DNA from: Clostridia bacterium | Lineage (GTDB): Bacteria; Bacillota_E; RBS10-35; JAJYVN01 | Length of the DNA stretch: 8,723 nt | Direction of reading: 5' to 3' | Assembly (NCBI GenBank): GCA_027335515.1 | Contig: DAHWHT010000016.1 | Span: 1-8,723 of the forward strand | In this document: positions 1 through 6,856 of the stretch, in pieces | Layout: each line of letters begins with the position of its first letter | Numbering within the stretch: position 1 is the stretch's first letter | Translations under genes and position numbers: made by a program | The notes under the pieces: generated by a model | Told to the model about the DNA's origin: nothing | What the model saw: only the letters and a program-made list of their open reading frames with translations | The model's database searches: none

Positions 1-130
1 CGAAGCGGCAGTCGCCGCCATAGCCGACTTGCGGCGGTTCGTTCCCGCCTACCAGGATGCCGCAGAAGCGGTTGGGCTGCCACGCCTTCGTGATGAGACG
101 GTGGCGTCCATCAACCGCCTCTGGGAGTGA
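1..130 (+). CDS. C-terminal fragment of an unidentified protein (5' end outside window)
   Basis: Reading in frame from base 2 gives 42 codons that run to a TGA at 128-130. The residues are rich in Ala, Arg, Leu and Glu, include FVPAYQDAAEAVG and end in SINRLWE. Composition and GC-rich third positions look like real coding sequence and suggest an amphipathic helical C-terminus. No start is visible because the gene enters from the left edge. I do not recognise the family. The two genes that follow on the same strand are an acetyltransferase and a small-molecule kinase, so an enzyme of similar accessory type is possible, but that is only context. The 180 bases between this stop and the next start show no clear promoter or terminator. 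Confidence 0.6.
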   Translation, partial: EAAVAAIADLRRFVPAYQDAAEAVGLPRLRDETVASINRLWE

Positions 131-310
131 GCGCGGGGCACACCCGACCGAAGGATGTGAAGGCCGTGGCTTGGATGGATACGGTTTCCGCTCGGGAAGG
201 ACTCCGGGTAGACCGTGGCGTCCACGGGACGTCTCTCAGATGACCCCGGCACCATAAGCCTTTACTGGATCCGGAAAGGGCAAAGACGACACGTAGGGCG
301 GGGGGACTCC

Positions 311-1123
311 ATGGCCGATGGCGTTGATCCGCAAACCGACCAGAGCATGTCGACCGCGAACATGTGGTACCTGAGGCGCATCGAGCGAGACCTTCCCGAG
401 TTGTGGCCAGGCGCAACAGAGTGGACCGACAAGTGGGGCAGCTGCGGGTCGTACCCCGACGCGCAGGGGTACGGATCGGGAGTCGAGCGTGTCCGCGTCC
501 CTCCAGAGAAGTTGGCCGAGTTCTGGTGCCGTCTGACCACAGAGTATCATGAGCTGCCACCGATCACCGTTGGACCGCTTGAAACGCCCGGGCTGACCAC
601 GTGGCTCGCGGAGCACGGCTACGCCGCCGCTTCTCGCCGGCGGCTGATGGTCTTGCCGCACGAACGGCTCTACTCCCGGACCTTTTCCGCGATGCCTGAC
701 GTCCGCTTGGCCGCGACGCCTGAGGACTTGGACCAAGTGCTCGCCCTTGATCGGGTGGTGTTTGACGACGCCCCCCTGGCGGCGGAACAGCGCCTCGTCG
801 AATTGCAGCGTATAACGACGGGTCCGCGCCGTTTGGTTTTTGTTCCAGGCGAGGCGGGATTAGCACGGGCCGCGGGACTCATCACCAAGCGCACAGGTTG
901 GGCACTGCTGTCGAGCGGTGAGACTCACCCCGACTTCCGCCGCCAGGGGCTGTACCAGGTGGTCACCGAACGGCGGTTGGAAGTGGCGAGATGCTGGGGC
1001 GCGGATTTCGTCGCCACCAGTGCAACCCCCAGCACCTCCGAACCGATCCTGAGACGGCTCGGCTTCCTGCTGGTCGCCGACATCACCCTGTACCGCCCCG
1101 GTCCACAGAGGTCCCCCTTGTGA
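311..1123 (+). CDS. GNAT-family N-acetyltransferase with an N-terminal extra domain
   Basis: A 270-residue protein. Residues about 131-266 form a GNAT domain: a beta-strand and helix start (DVRLAATPEDLDQVLALD), then the acetyl-CoA-binding motif A around residues 201-218 with R-R-Q-G-L (210-214) following THPDF. The late motif TSEPILRRLGF (242-252) precedes the final strand. GNAT enzymes move an acetyl group from acetyl-CoA to an amine; the substrate here cannot be read. The first 130 residues are Trp- and Arg-rich and may form a second, degenerate GNAT-like lobe or a substrate-recognition domain. I chose the ATG at 311 because a G-rich Shine-Dalgarno (about 297-306) sits just upstream. The frame is open back to a GTG at 215, and an internal ATG at 347 is also possible. 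It is followed 51 bases later by a kinase-like gene on the same strand and is probably co-transcribed with it. The pair resembles actinomycete drug- or metabolite-modifying genes, but resistance is not shown. Confidence 0.85.
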   Translation: MADGVDPQTDQSMSTANMWYLRRIERDLPELWPGATEWTDKWGSCGSYPDAQGYGSGVERVRVPPEKLAEFWCRLTTEYHELPPITVGPLETPGLTTWLAEHGYAAASRRRLMVLPHERLYSRTFSAMPDVRLAATPEDLDQVLALDRVVFDDAPLAAEQRLVELQRITTGPRRLVFVPGEAGLARAAGLITKRTGWALLSSGETHPDFRRQGLYQVVTERRLEVARCWGADFVATSATPSTSEPILRRLGFLLVADITLYRPGPQRSPL

Positions 1124-1174
1124 AGTCGTGTGACGGCGGGCAGCCCTTTACGGCGACAACGGGGGGTGACGAGC

Positions 1175-1978
1175 GTGGCGCTTGGGCGTATCGACTGGCA
1201 CGACCTACCCGAGCACACCAGAAGTGCCGTGGAACAGCACACGGGCCGGGTGTGGTCGGCGCGAACGGTATCGGCGGGGCTGAACTCCGCCGTGGCGGCG
1301 GTGCTTACCGCCGAGCGCGGGGCGGTGTTCGTGAAGGGGTTACACCGCGACTACCGGCGACGGTGGACCCAGGACATGGAGGCGATGATCAATCCCCACG
1401 TGACCCACCTGTCTCCGCGACTGCTCTGGCGGGTCCAGGACGAGTGGGATGTGTTGGGCTTCGAGGCCGTGCGTGGCCGCCACGCCGATTACCGGCCGGG
1501 TTCGGCAGACCTCGTGCAGGTCGCACAAACCATGGCGGCGCTCGGCCAGATCCCCTGTCCCGATCTACCGGTCAAGGTCGCCACGCATCGGTGGCGGGAG
1601 CATGTGGACGCCCCCGACGAACTCGCGTGGTTGGCGGGCGACCGGCTGCTGCACACCGACTATAACCCGCTCAACGTGCTGATGAGCGGCCGGCGAGCCC
1701 TGCTCGCCGACTGGGCCTGGCCGACCCGCGGCGCCGGGTGGATCGACCCGGCCTGCCTGATCGTGCGGCTCATGGCGGACGGCCACAGCGCGGTGTCGGC
1801 GGAGGCGGTCGTGCAGGAGGTGCCGGCGTGGCAGACAGCGCCCGGCGAAGGGTTGACCGTGTTCGCCCGGATCTGTGCCAGGATGTGGGGCGAGATTGCC
1901 GGTGGCGACCAGAGCGAGTGGACGCAGCGGATGGCGCGGGCGGCCACAGAATGGGCTGCGTACCGGGCACGGGCTTGA
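1175..1978 (+). CDS. Aminoglycoside phosphotransferase (APH)-like kinase
   Basis: A 267-residue protein with the eukaryotic-like kinase fold signatures of the APH/choline kinase superfamily. There is an ATP-anchoring Lys in FVKG (K54), a catalytic-loop motif HTDYNPLN (residues 160-167, catalytic Asp 162, metal-binding Asn 167) and a metal-binding DWAWPTRG (Asp 179). A helical C-terminal lobe with WIDPACLIVRL follows. The family phosphorylates hydroxyls of aminoglycosides, other antibiotics or small metabolites using ATP; the substrate here is unknown. The frame is open from a GTG at 1130. I prefer the GTG at 1175 because the G-rich run 1161-1169, which ends in GGGGGTGA, lies five bases before it, and the protein would then start ALGRIDWHDLP, as I recall for actinomycete relatives. 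The 1130 start has only a poorly spaced GAGG. Its stop is one base from the stop of the convergent recombinase gene, leaving no room for a separate terminator. Confidence 0.85.
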   Translation: MALGRIDWHDLPEHTRSAVEQHTGRVWSARTVSAGLNSAVAAVLTAERGAVFVKGLHRDYRRRWTQDMEAMINPHVTHLSPRLLWRVQDEWDVLGFEAVRGRHADYRPGSADLVQVAQTMAALGQIPCPDLPVKVATHRWREHVDAPDELAWLAGDRLLHTDYNPLNVLMSGRRALLADWAWPTRGAGWIDPACLIVRLMADGHSAVSAEAVVQEVPAWQTAPGEGLTVFARICARMWGEIAGGDQSEWTQRMARAATEWAAYRARA

Positions 1979-1979
1979 T

Positions 1980-2774
1980 CTAAGACAAGCCGGTCTCAAG
2001 GGCCCGGCGGTACTCCCGATCCCCCAGTCTGCCGTACCGCTGCGTCGTCTGGACCGAGGCGTGCCCGAGCAACCGCTGAACCGCCAAGATGTCCACGCCC
2101 CGGTTCACGAGCCGGGTCGCGCAGGTGTGCCGCAGGTCGTGCGGCACCGCTGCGACGCCGGCCGTCTCGCACAGGGCGGCAAACCGCTTTTCCATGGCCC
2201 GGACGGTCAACCGGCCTCCGGCGCGGCCAGGGAACACGAACGCCTCCCCCGGCTTGCCCTGGACCAAGCGCCGCAGCAACGGCCGACTCGCCATGCCGGG
2301 GAGGAGCGGCACCTCCCGCCACCGGCCGCCCTTGCCCAGCACCCGGACGCCTTCGGCGCCGGCGGACGACTCCAGGTCACGGACCCTGAGCGCGGTCACC
2401 TCCCCGGCGCAAATCCCAATATCCAAGATCAGCGTGAAGAGGGTCCGCCACGGGCGCGGCAGCCCCCGGATAGCGGCCGCCAGGCGGGCTTCGTCGGGCT
2501 CGGGCAGCGCCCGAGGCGGGGGCATGTCCACCCTGGGGTGCGGGATGCCAGCCAGCGGGAACGGACCCGGATCCAGGCCCTGGGCCTCCACCCAGTGCCA
2601 ATAAGCGCGGAGCGAACTGCGCCGCCGGGCCCGGCTCGACGCCGGCCCAGTCAGATAGGCGGCCGGGTCCCGGCCGACCCGCTCCCACCTGCCGAGGTCC
2701 TGGGCGTATGCCCGGACGGTCGCCTCACTCCGGCCGGCGACCCGGAGCGCACCCAGGAACCCGTCGATGTCCAC
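1980..2774 (-). CDS. Xer-like tyrosine recombinase/integrase, catalytic Arg I replaced by Cys
   Basis: A 264-residue protein with an N-terminal SAM-like core-binding domain (about 1-80) and a C-terminal catalytic domain (about 95-264). Tyrosine recombinases cut and rejoin DNA at short inverted-repeat sites through an Arg-Lys-His-Arg-His/Trp-Tyr set. Visible residues are Lys148 (VLGKGGRWREV), His212 and Arg215 in PHDLRHTCATRL, His238 in LLGHASVQTT and the nucleophile Tyr247 (QRYGR). The first Arg, expected in a GLRxxEL-type motif, is Cys122 in GICAGEV, codon TGC at 2411-2409, so the enzyme may be weak or dead. Length matches XerC/XerD and short integrases. I chose the GTG at 2774 because GGAGG (2787-2783) lies 8 bases upstream. 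The frame stays open to an ATG at 2882 (300 residues), but that start has no evident ribosome site and lies inside a palindrome. The gene converges on the phosphotransferase gene with one base between stops. Confidence 0.88.
   Translation of the reverse strand: MDIDGFLGALRVAGRSEATVRAYAQDLGRWERVGRDPAAYLTGPASSRARRRSSLRAYWHWVEAQGLDPGPFPLAGIPHPRVDMPPPRALPEPDEARLAAAIRGLPRPWRTLFTLILDIGICAGEVTALRVRDLESSAGAEGVRVLGKGGRWREVPLLPGMASRPLLRRLVQGKPGEAFVFPGRAGGRLTVRAMEKRFAALCETAGVAAVPHDLRHTCATRLVNRGVDILAVQRLLGHASVQTTQRYGRLGDREYRRALETGLS
2409..2411 (-). other. Cys codon at the recombinase Arg I position
   Basis: The codon reads TGC (Cys) inside LDIGICAGEVTALRVRDL, where tyrosine recombinases normally have Arg (GLRxxEL). 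One C-to-T change at a CpG would turn CGC into TGC. Confidence 0.75.
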
Positions 2775-2782
2775 GCAAACCG

Positions 2783-2787
2783 CCTCC
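2783..2787 (-). promoter_or_regulatory. Shine-Dalgarno that decides the recombinase start
   Basis: GGAGG on the minus strand, 8 bases before the GTG at 2774. It favours a 264-residue recombinase over the 300-residue reading from 2882, where no comparable site is seen. Confidence 0.6.
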
Positions 2788-2865
2788 AGTTCGCGTAATC
2801 TTGTCGAGTCGCTGTGCCACTGGATACCGGGAAGCCGCGCGGTGCAAGGGGCAATGTCGCGTTCT

Positions 2866-2891
2866 GTTCGGGTAATGACCATTACACGAAC
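2866..2891. repeat. 26-bp near-perfect palindrome upstream of the recombinase gene
   Basis: Left arm GTTCGGGTAATG (2866-2877), two central bases AC, right arm CATTACACGAAC (2880-2891). Eleven of the twelve arm pairs match; the only mismatch is G2871 with A2886. It lies about 92 bases upstream of the preferred recombinase start and overlaps the alternative ATG at 2882. The short centre suggests a site for a dimeric DNA-binding protein (operator) rather than a classical Xer core, where the arms are separated by 6-8 bases. A recombinase accessory site is an alternative. Confidence 0.7.
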
Positions 2892-2912
2892 ACCGCCGGG
2901 TAGGCGAAGGCC

Positions 2913-2931
2913 CCGTCCGGGGATCGGACGG
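2913..2931 (-). terminator. GC hairpin, possible terminator of the SNF2 transcript
   Basis: CCGTCCG (2913-2919) pairs with CGGACGG (2925-2931) around a 5-base loop, seven pairs. It sits just past the in-frame TGA at 2941-2943 that ends the extended SNF2 frame. No real T tract follows on either strand, so it could be a weak or factor-assisted terminator or merely a stable hairpin. Confidence 0.35.
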
Positions 2932-2940
2932 AGACGCGGC

Positions 2941-3081
2941 TCACACCGCCCCAGCCGCAGCCTGGTTCTCCTGTTCAGCGTGCATCGGGTCGGCGTAGTC
3001 AGGCGCTGCCGGCGCCGCTGGAGCCGGATCCTCCGCCTCCGCTACCCCGGCACCTGCGGGCACCTCTGGGGCCGTCGCGGA
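2941..3081 (-). other. In-frame 46-codon extension beyond the SNF2 stop
   Basis: Directly after the SNF2 TGA (3084-3082) the same frame stays open for 46 codons to a TGA at 2943-2941. The residues are Ala/Pro/Glu-rich with GC-biased third positions: EVPAGAGVAEAEDPAP comes early and MHAEQENQAAAGAV at the end. This looks like the acidic, disordered tail of a protein, not random antisense. It may be the former C-terminus of the SNF2 protein cut off by a nonsense change, a product of stop readthrough, or chance in GC-rich DNA. A GTG at 3063-3061 could start a tiny separate product, but no ribosome site precedes it. Confidence 0.4.
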
Positions 3082-5748
3082 TCACTGACGGGCCCCGGTC
3101 GAACCCGCGCGCCGCCGCCGCGAAGACGTGTGCGCTGCGGGGCGTAGCATGCCGGCGCTTGCGGCTGCTGCGACTTCCGTCTCCACCGACGCCGGGGAGA
3201 TACTCTCCCGATCCGGGACGAGCTTGCGCAGGATCGCGTCCAGCACCTCGTTCATGGCGCCAGTCTTCTGCTCGACGGTAAGGGCCGCCACCTCGGTCTC
3301 ACCGAGTACGGAGCGGATCTGAGCGAGTTTCCGATCAACGATTGCGAGCATCTCGGCGTCCAGATTCGTGTCGTACTCGTGGAGCTTCGCGGTGGCCTGC
3401 ACGATGTGGACGCTGGTCTTGCTGCCGGCCGCCGGGCGGTACAGCCGCCCCTCTGCCTGTTGGATCACTGCCGGGACCCAATCGAACTCCGCGAAGATTC
3501 CCACATCCGCCCGCGGGACGCCGATGCTCTCCATGACCGTGATGCCGCCGAGGAACACGTCAGCCTCTCCAGATTGGAATCGCGTCTGCGCCTCCTTGCG
3601 CGCGGCGTCAGGCGTGCCCCCGTCTACCCGGACGACCCGCAAGCCCTGGGCGCCCAACGCCTGGTGGAGGTGGTCGAGCACGTCGAGGTGGTGGGCGAAC
3701 ACGGCCGCACAGCCGCGATCCTCGACCACGGACGCGATGAGTTCTGCAGTCGCGGGCTCTACCGCCTTGCTCATCCCCAGGTAGTGCCGGGCGGCGGACA
3801 AGGCGGGCAGGGCGGCCTGCCGGGCGGCGATCTCCGCGGCTACCTTGCCCTTCGACAGGAACAGCAGGTATGCGAGCTGAAACTTCCGGGCCGCCGTCTC
3901 AAGTGCACCGTGGTACGCGTCCCGCCACTCGGCTGACGCCGCGGTCAGTTCGACCTCCCAGCGCTGGCGCACGAAGTCTGGAAGTTCCTGCACGACATCG
4001 CGCGCCCGCCTCCGGATCATGACCCTCTGGAGGTAGGACGTGATCTCCCGCTCGCTCAGCTTCTGCCCCTTGTCCTTGATCCCGGGATCGAGGATGCGCA
4101 GGAGCGACTCGGCGTCCCGGGCGGCGTTTCGCAGCGGAGTGCCGGTCAGCAGGAGGACGTGGCGGTCCGCATAGTCGGGGTACAGGCCGTCGAGCAGCCC
4201 CTGCACCGTCTTGGTCCGCTTCGCGTCACGGTTCTTCACGCGGTGCGCCTCGTCGGCGATCACAAGGTCCGGTCGCCAACGCTGCAACTCGGTGAGGAGC
4301 GGCCCCGTCAGCCGGTGGTTCGCTCGGTCAATCTGCTGCCGCACTTCCTCGGGAAGCAGCTCCGGATGGACGAGGGGCAGCGGCTCCGCCAGCACGATGC
4401 TCCGGCTGCTGGTGCCGAGAGCAGGTCCCTCGTGCTCGTGGTCCTCGGGATCGTCCGGCTCCTCGATGCCCGCGGCCATGGCCACCAGCGCCTTGAAGGC
4501 TGGTGAGTCCATACCCTTGGGGCAGGGGACGGACTGGCGGCGCGTGACGAGTTGGTCGTAACTCACCACGACCCACCGAGCGTCCGCCGGCACGGCGGGG
4601 GCCAGGGTGTCCCGGACGTGGTAGATAACTGCGGCCTCCCCGTCCCGCGCCCACGCGCGGACCTCGGCGTCCCAGACCCAGCGAGCGACCGCCGGGCACA
4701 CCACGAGGATTCGCTCGCGGCCGGTGCCCTCCGCGGCCGCTATCGCCTCCGCCGTCTTCCCGAGGCCCATCTCGTCTCCGTCGACGGCGCGCAGGTCCTG
4801 CGCGGCGACGAACTCGACAGCGGCACGCTGGTACCCGTGCAACTGCCGGCCGGTGGAGGTCGGACGGCTCCAGCCGGGCACGGCGTCGGGGCAGAGGGCC
4901 ACGGTGTTGACGACCGGCGGCAGCTCTCCCACCGGGATGCCAATCGCTTCGAGGCGCCGCCTCACGCCGGGCCAATCGGAGGCGCTGGACATGATCTTCC
5001 CGTGCCAAGCCGGCCGCCGCTGGGCGTTCTTCTCCACGTCCCAGTATGGGGCAGGCGGCAAGGAAAATAGGCCCAGCTCCGCCCCGACTCGGATGGCCAG
5101 CGGGTGTTGAGAGACGTCGGCGACCACGCGCCAGCCGCCGATGCGCGCGGGTTGGATGACCGGGAGGGGCTGCGGCGGCGCCTCGTCATCCGCGCCGTCG
5201 AGGCGAACCTTGGTAGGCCAAGGCCCCGCCGCGGCCTCCTCCACCGCCCGCGCTAGCTCCTCTGCTCGAACGACGAGGATGATCTCCCCGCCCTCTCCAT
5301 CCTGAACTGCCAACGGGAAAGGAGCCCGGGCGGACGTGAAGTTGAACAGCCAAGACGCACCCCATTGGTCAGGCCGCGCGCGGACCAGTCGCCAACCGGA
5401 CCACACAGGCTCGACGGTCGCGTGAACCTCAAGTCCGCCGATCACACCCCCGTGGCACCGCACGTCCTGCTCGAAGGCTTGGGCTGACTCCACGGACCGG
5501 AACTCCCAACAAGCCCCCGTCCACCCGGCCCCAGCCTTCTTCTTATAGACCTCGACGATGGAATAGGTCGGCGTGCCGTCTGGGAGTTGTGAGTCGTACT
5601 CCCAGACATAGTGCGTCTCGTCGATCCGAGCCATATGCTGGCCGGTCGCCTTCGCCACGCCGCCCGGCACGCGCGTCCGCTGCCAGTCGCCGATGGCGCG
5701 ATACCGACTCAGGCGCAAGTCAAGGATCGCTCCGGCTTTTCGGCTCAT
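3082..5748 (-). CDS. SNF2-family (superfamily 2) helicase-like ATPase
   Basis: An 888-residue protein. Residues about 300-620 are the first RecA-like lobe: a Q-motif-like LHGYQRAAVEF, Walker A GDEMGLGKT (324-332, Lys331), Walker B DEAH (499-502, bases 4254-4243) and motif III TGTP (535-538). An acidic insertion (EEPDDPEDHEHEGP, about 429-442) lies between Walker A and Walker B. Residues about 670-790 are the second lobe, with GGITVMESIGV (734-744) and motif VI QQAEGRLYR (763-771, Arg768 and Arg771). SNF2 proteins use ATP to translocate on double-stranded DNA and remodel or displace bound proteins. The first 295 or so residues match no domain I recognise and could carry specificity. The ATG at 5748 follows a strong GGAGGAGG (about 5765-5758). 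It lies 75 bases downstream of the coiled-coil gene, past a hairpin, and is probably in the same operon. The C-terminus ends in a basic RRRR stretch and a TGA after which the frame remains open. Confidence 0.92.
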   Translation of the reverse strand: MSRKAGAILDLRLSRYRAIGDWQRTRVPGGVAKATGQHMARIDETHYVWEYDSQLPDGTPTYSIVEVYKKKAGAGWTGACWEFRSVESAQAFEQDVRCHGGVIGGLEVHATVEPVWSGWRLVRARPDQWGASWLFNFTSARAPFPLAVQDGEGGEIILVVRAEELARAVEEAAAGPWPTKVRLDGADDEAPPQPLPVIQPARIGGWRVVADVSQHPLAIRVGAELGLFSLPPAPYWDVEKNAQRRPAWHGKIMSSASDWPGVRRRLEAIGIPVGELPPVVNTVALCPDAVPGWSRPTSTGRQLHGYQRAAVEFVAAQDLRAVDGDEMGLGKTAEAIAAAEGTGRERILVVCPAVARWVWDAEVRAWARDGEAAVIYHVRDTLAPAVPADARWVVVSYDQLVTRRQSVPCPKGMDSPAFKALVAMAAGIEEPDDPEDHEHEGPALGTSSRSIVLAEPLPLVHPELLPEEVRQQIDRANHRLTGPLLTELQRWRPDLVIADEAHRVKNRDAKRTKTVQGLLDGLYPDYADRHVLLLTGTPLRNAARDAESLLRILDPGIKDKGQKLSEREITSYLQRVMIRRRARDVVQELPDFVRQRWEVELTAASAEWRDAYHGALETAARKFQLAYLLFLSKGKVAAEIAARQAALPALSAARHYLGMSKAVEPATAELIASVVEDRGCAAVFAHHLDVLDHLHQALGAQGLRVVRVDGGTPDAARKEAQTRFQSGEADVFLGGITVMESIGVPRADVGIFAEFDWVPAVIQQAEGRLYRPAAGSKTSVHIVQATAKLHEYDTNLDAEMLAIVDRKLAQIRSVLGETEVAALTVEQKTGAMNEVLDAILRKLVPDRESISPASVETEVAAAASAGMLRPAAHTSSRRRRAGSTGARQ

Positions 5749-5784
5749 GGTGATGCAACCTCCTCCGCCGCCGCGAGTCAGAAA

Positions 5785-5810
5785 GCCCCGCCCGAGTCGC
5801 CGGGCGGGGC
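5785..5810 (-). terminator. GC-rich hairpin terminator or attenuator between the coiled-coil and SNF2 genes
   Basis: GCCCCGCCCG (5785-5794) and CGGGCGGGGC (5801-5810) form a perfect 10-bp stem with a 6-base loop. On the minus strand the stem is followed by TTTCT, a short U run, as in an intrinsic terminator. It lies 13 bases past the stop of the coiled-coil gene and about 20 bases before the SNF2 ribosome site. SNF2 expression therefore probably depends on partial readthrough, unless there is an undetected promoter. Confidence 0.7.
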
Positions 5811-5823
5811 CTCACCGTCTTTC

Positions 5824-6837
5824 TCAGCCCTGCACGACCTCGCGGCACACGGTGCGGTTGGCGCCATAGGTGGTAATCGGAGTCGAGACCTTGATCTCGA
5901 TGGCCGGATACCTGCGGTCTACGACCTCGCCGTCCTCGTCGGCGTCTTCGTCTGCCTCGGCGTCCCGCCACGTGACGATCCAGCACATGCCTGGGTCGCT
6001 GAGATACGGGTTGCCCTCGCACAGCTTGCGGGCTTCCCGAAGCGCGAGAATGTCGTCGGCGGTGGGCTTGGTGCGTTCCTTCACCCTGTAGGAGCCCTTG
6101 GCGGTGGACTCCAGGGTGGCGTAGCCGTCGGGCGTGTGGGCGGAGAGGAACTCGTCTTGGGCGATGTCCACCCAGGAGGAGTGGTTCTCCTCGATCAGGA
6201 GCTGCACACGTTCGCTGCCATGCTCCTGAGCCCACGCTCGCAACGCCGCCCGCTGCGCTTCCTTGCGTGCCTCGGCCGCGGCCTCCTCCCGCTCGCGCTC
6301 CTCGCGCTTCCGCTTCGCCTCTGCGGCGGCCCCTGCCTCGGACTGCTCGCGCTTCGTCTTCAGCTCAGCGGTCCAGGCGTTGGCCTCCGCCGAAGTCTTG
6401 ACCTCCTCATCCACCGGCGAAGGCCAAGCCGGTTCCTCGTAGTCGTATCTCACGTCGTCCACCCAACTGTGGTCTGCGCGAGTCTTCCGCTCCCGCAGGA
6501 CGGCCAGCGTCTCCGCCCGGATAGCGGCCTTGCGCTGGGCCTGCTCAGCAGCGTAAGCGGCTTGGGTTTCGACTCCAGCGCGGACCGCGGAGAGAAGCGC
6601 CTCGACGGTGGGCGCCGCGACTTCCACCGCCGCGTACGGTTCGAACCCGCCCGCCGCCCGCGCGGCCCGAGCGACGAAAGAACCGTCGTTGCGCTGGTCG
6701 ATGCAGTTGGCGAGCACGTTGCGGTCCTCGGGTGGGATCTGGTCCAGGTCAACGTCGATCTTGTTCCGGGACGGGGCGTAGCCTCCGCGGACGAAATCTG
6801 AGACAGCGGGCCTGACGGTAACCGTGACCGTCGCCAT
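5824..6837 (-). CDS. Unidentified charged coiled-coil protein
   Basis: A 337-residue protein that I do not recognise. Residues 1-60 contain beta-like MATVTVTVRP and an IDQRNDGSFVARAARAAGG stretch. Residues about 80-120 are helical and Ala/Arg/Glu-rich. Residues about 155-207 form a strongly charged coiled coil (KRKREEREREEAAAEARKEA). The last 130 residues look globular, with SSWVDIAQDEFLSAHTPDGYA, a Cys-Trp pair (MCWIVTW, from about 284), an acidic patch DEDADEDGE (296-304) and a final beta-rich YPAIEIKV. There is no signal peptide, membrane segment or enzyme motif, so it is probably cytoplasmic and perhaps structural or DNA- or protein-binding. The ATG at 6837 has AAGGAGG (6856-6850) upstream with a rather long 12-base spacer. 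The same frame continues upstream without a stop, but that part lies antisense to the regulator gene and contains the promoter. It is the first gene of the leftward unit and precedes the SNF2 gene, which suggests a shared role. Confidence 0.82.
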   Translation of the reverse strand: MATVTVTVRPAVSDFVRGGYAPSRNKIDVDLDQIPPEDRNVLANCIDQRNDGSFVARAARAAGGFEPYAAVEVAAPTVEALLSAVRAGVETQAAYAAEQAQRKAAIRAETLAVLRERKTRADHSWVDDVRYDYEEPAWPSPVDEEVKTSAEANAWTAELKTKREQSEAGAAAEAKRKREEREREEAAAEARKEAQRAALRAWAQEHGSERVQLLIEENHSSWVDIAQDEFLSAHTPDGYATLESTAKGSYRVKERTKPTADDILALREARKLCEGNPYLSDPGMCWIVTWRDAEADEDADEDGEVVDRRYPAIEIKVSTPITTYGANRTVCREVVQG

Positions 6838-6856
6838 CGTGTGGGTCGTCCTCCTT

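Noticed and set aside
102..224. Short repeat GTGGCGTCCA near 102-111 and 215-224
   Set aside because: Ten bases of identity in GC-rich DNA can be chance, and the flanks do not match.
1130..1132. Upstream GTG start for the phosphotransferase
   Set aside because: There is no well-placed ribosome site; the GTG at 1175 has a G-rich one at proper spacing.
1875..2798. Plus-strand open frame of 307 codons opposite the recombinase
   Set aside because: The minus strand encodes a clear tyrosine recombinase; the plus reading is Pro/Arg-rich with no domain.
3082..5748. DISARM-type defence helicase
   Set aside because: SNF2 motifs alone do not identify DISARM, and no methyltransferase, DUF1998 or PLD partner is present in the window.
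5611..6801. Long plus-strand open frame of 396 codons opposite the coiled-coil and SNF2 genes
   Set aside because: It is an antisense shadow typical of GC-rich DNA; the product is low-complexity, and the minus-strand genes have motifs or ribosome sites.
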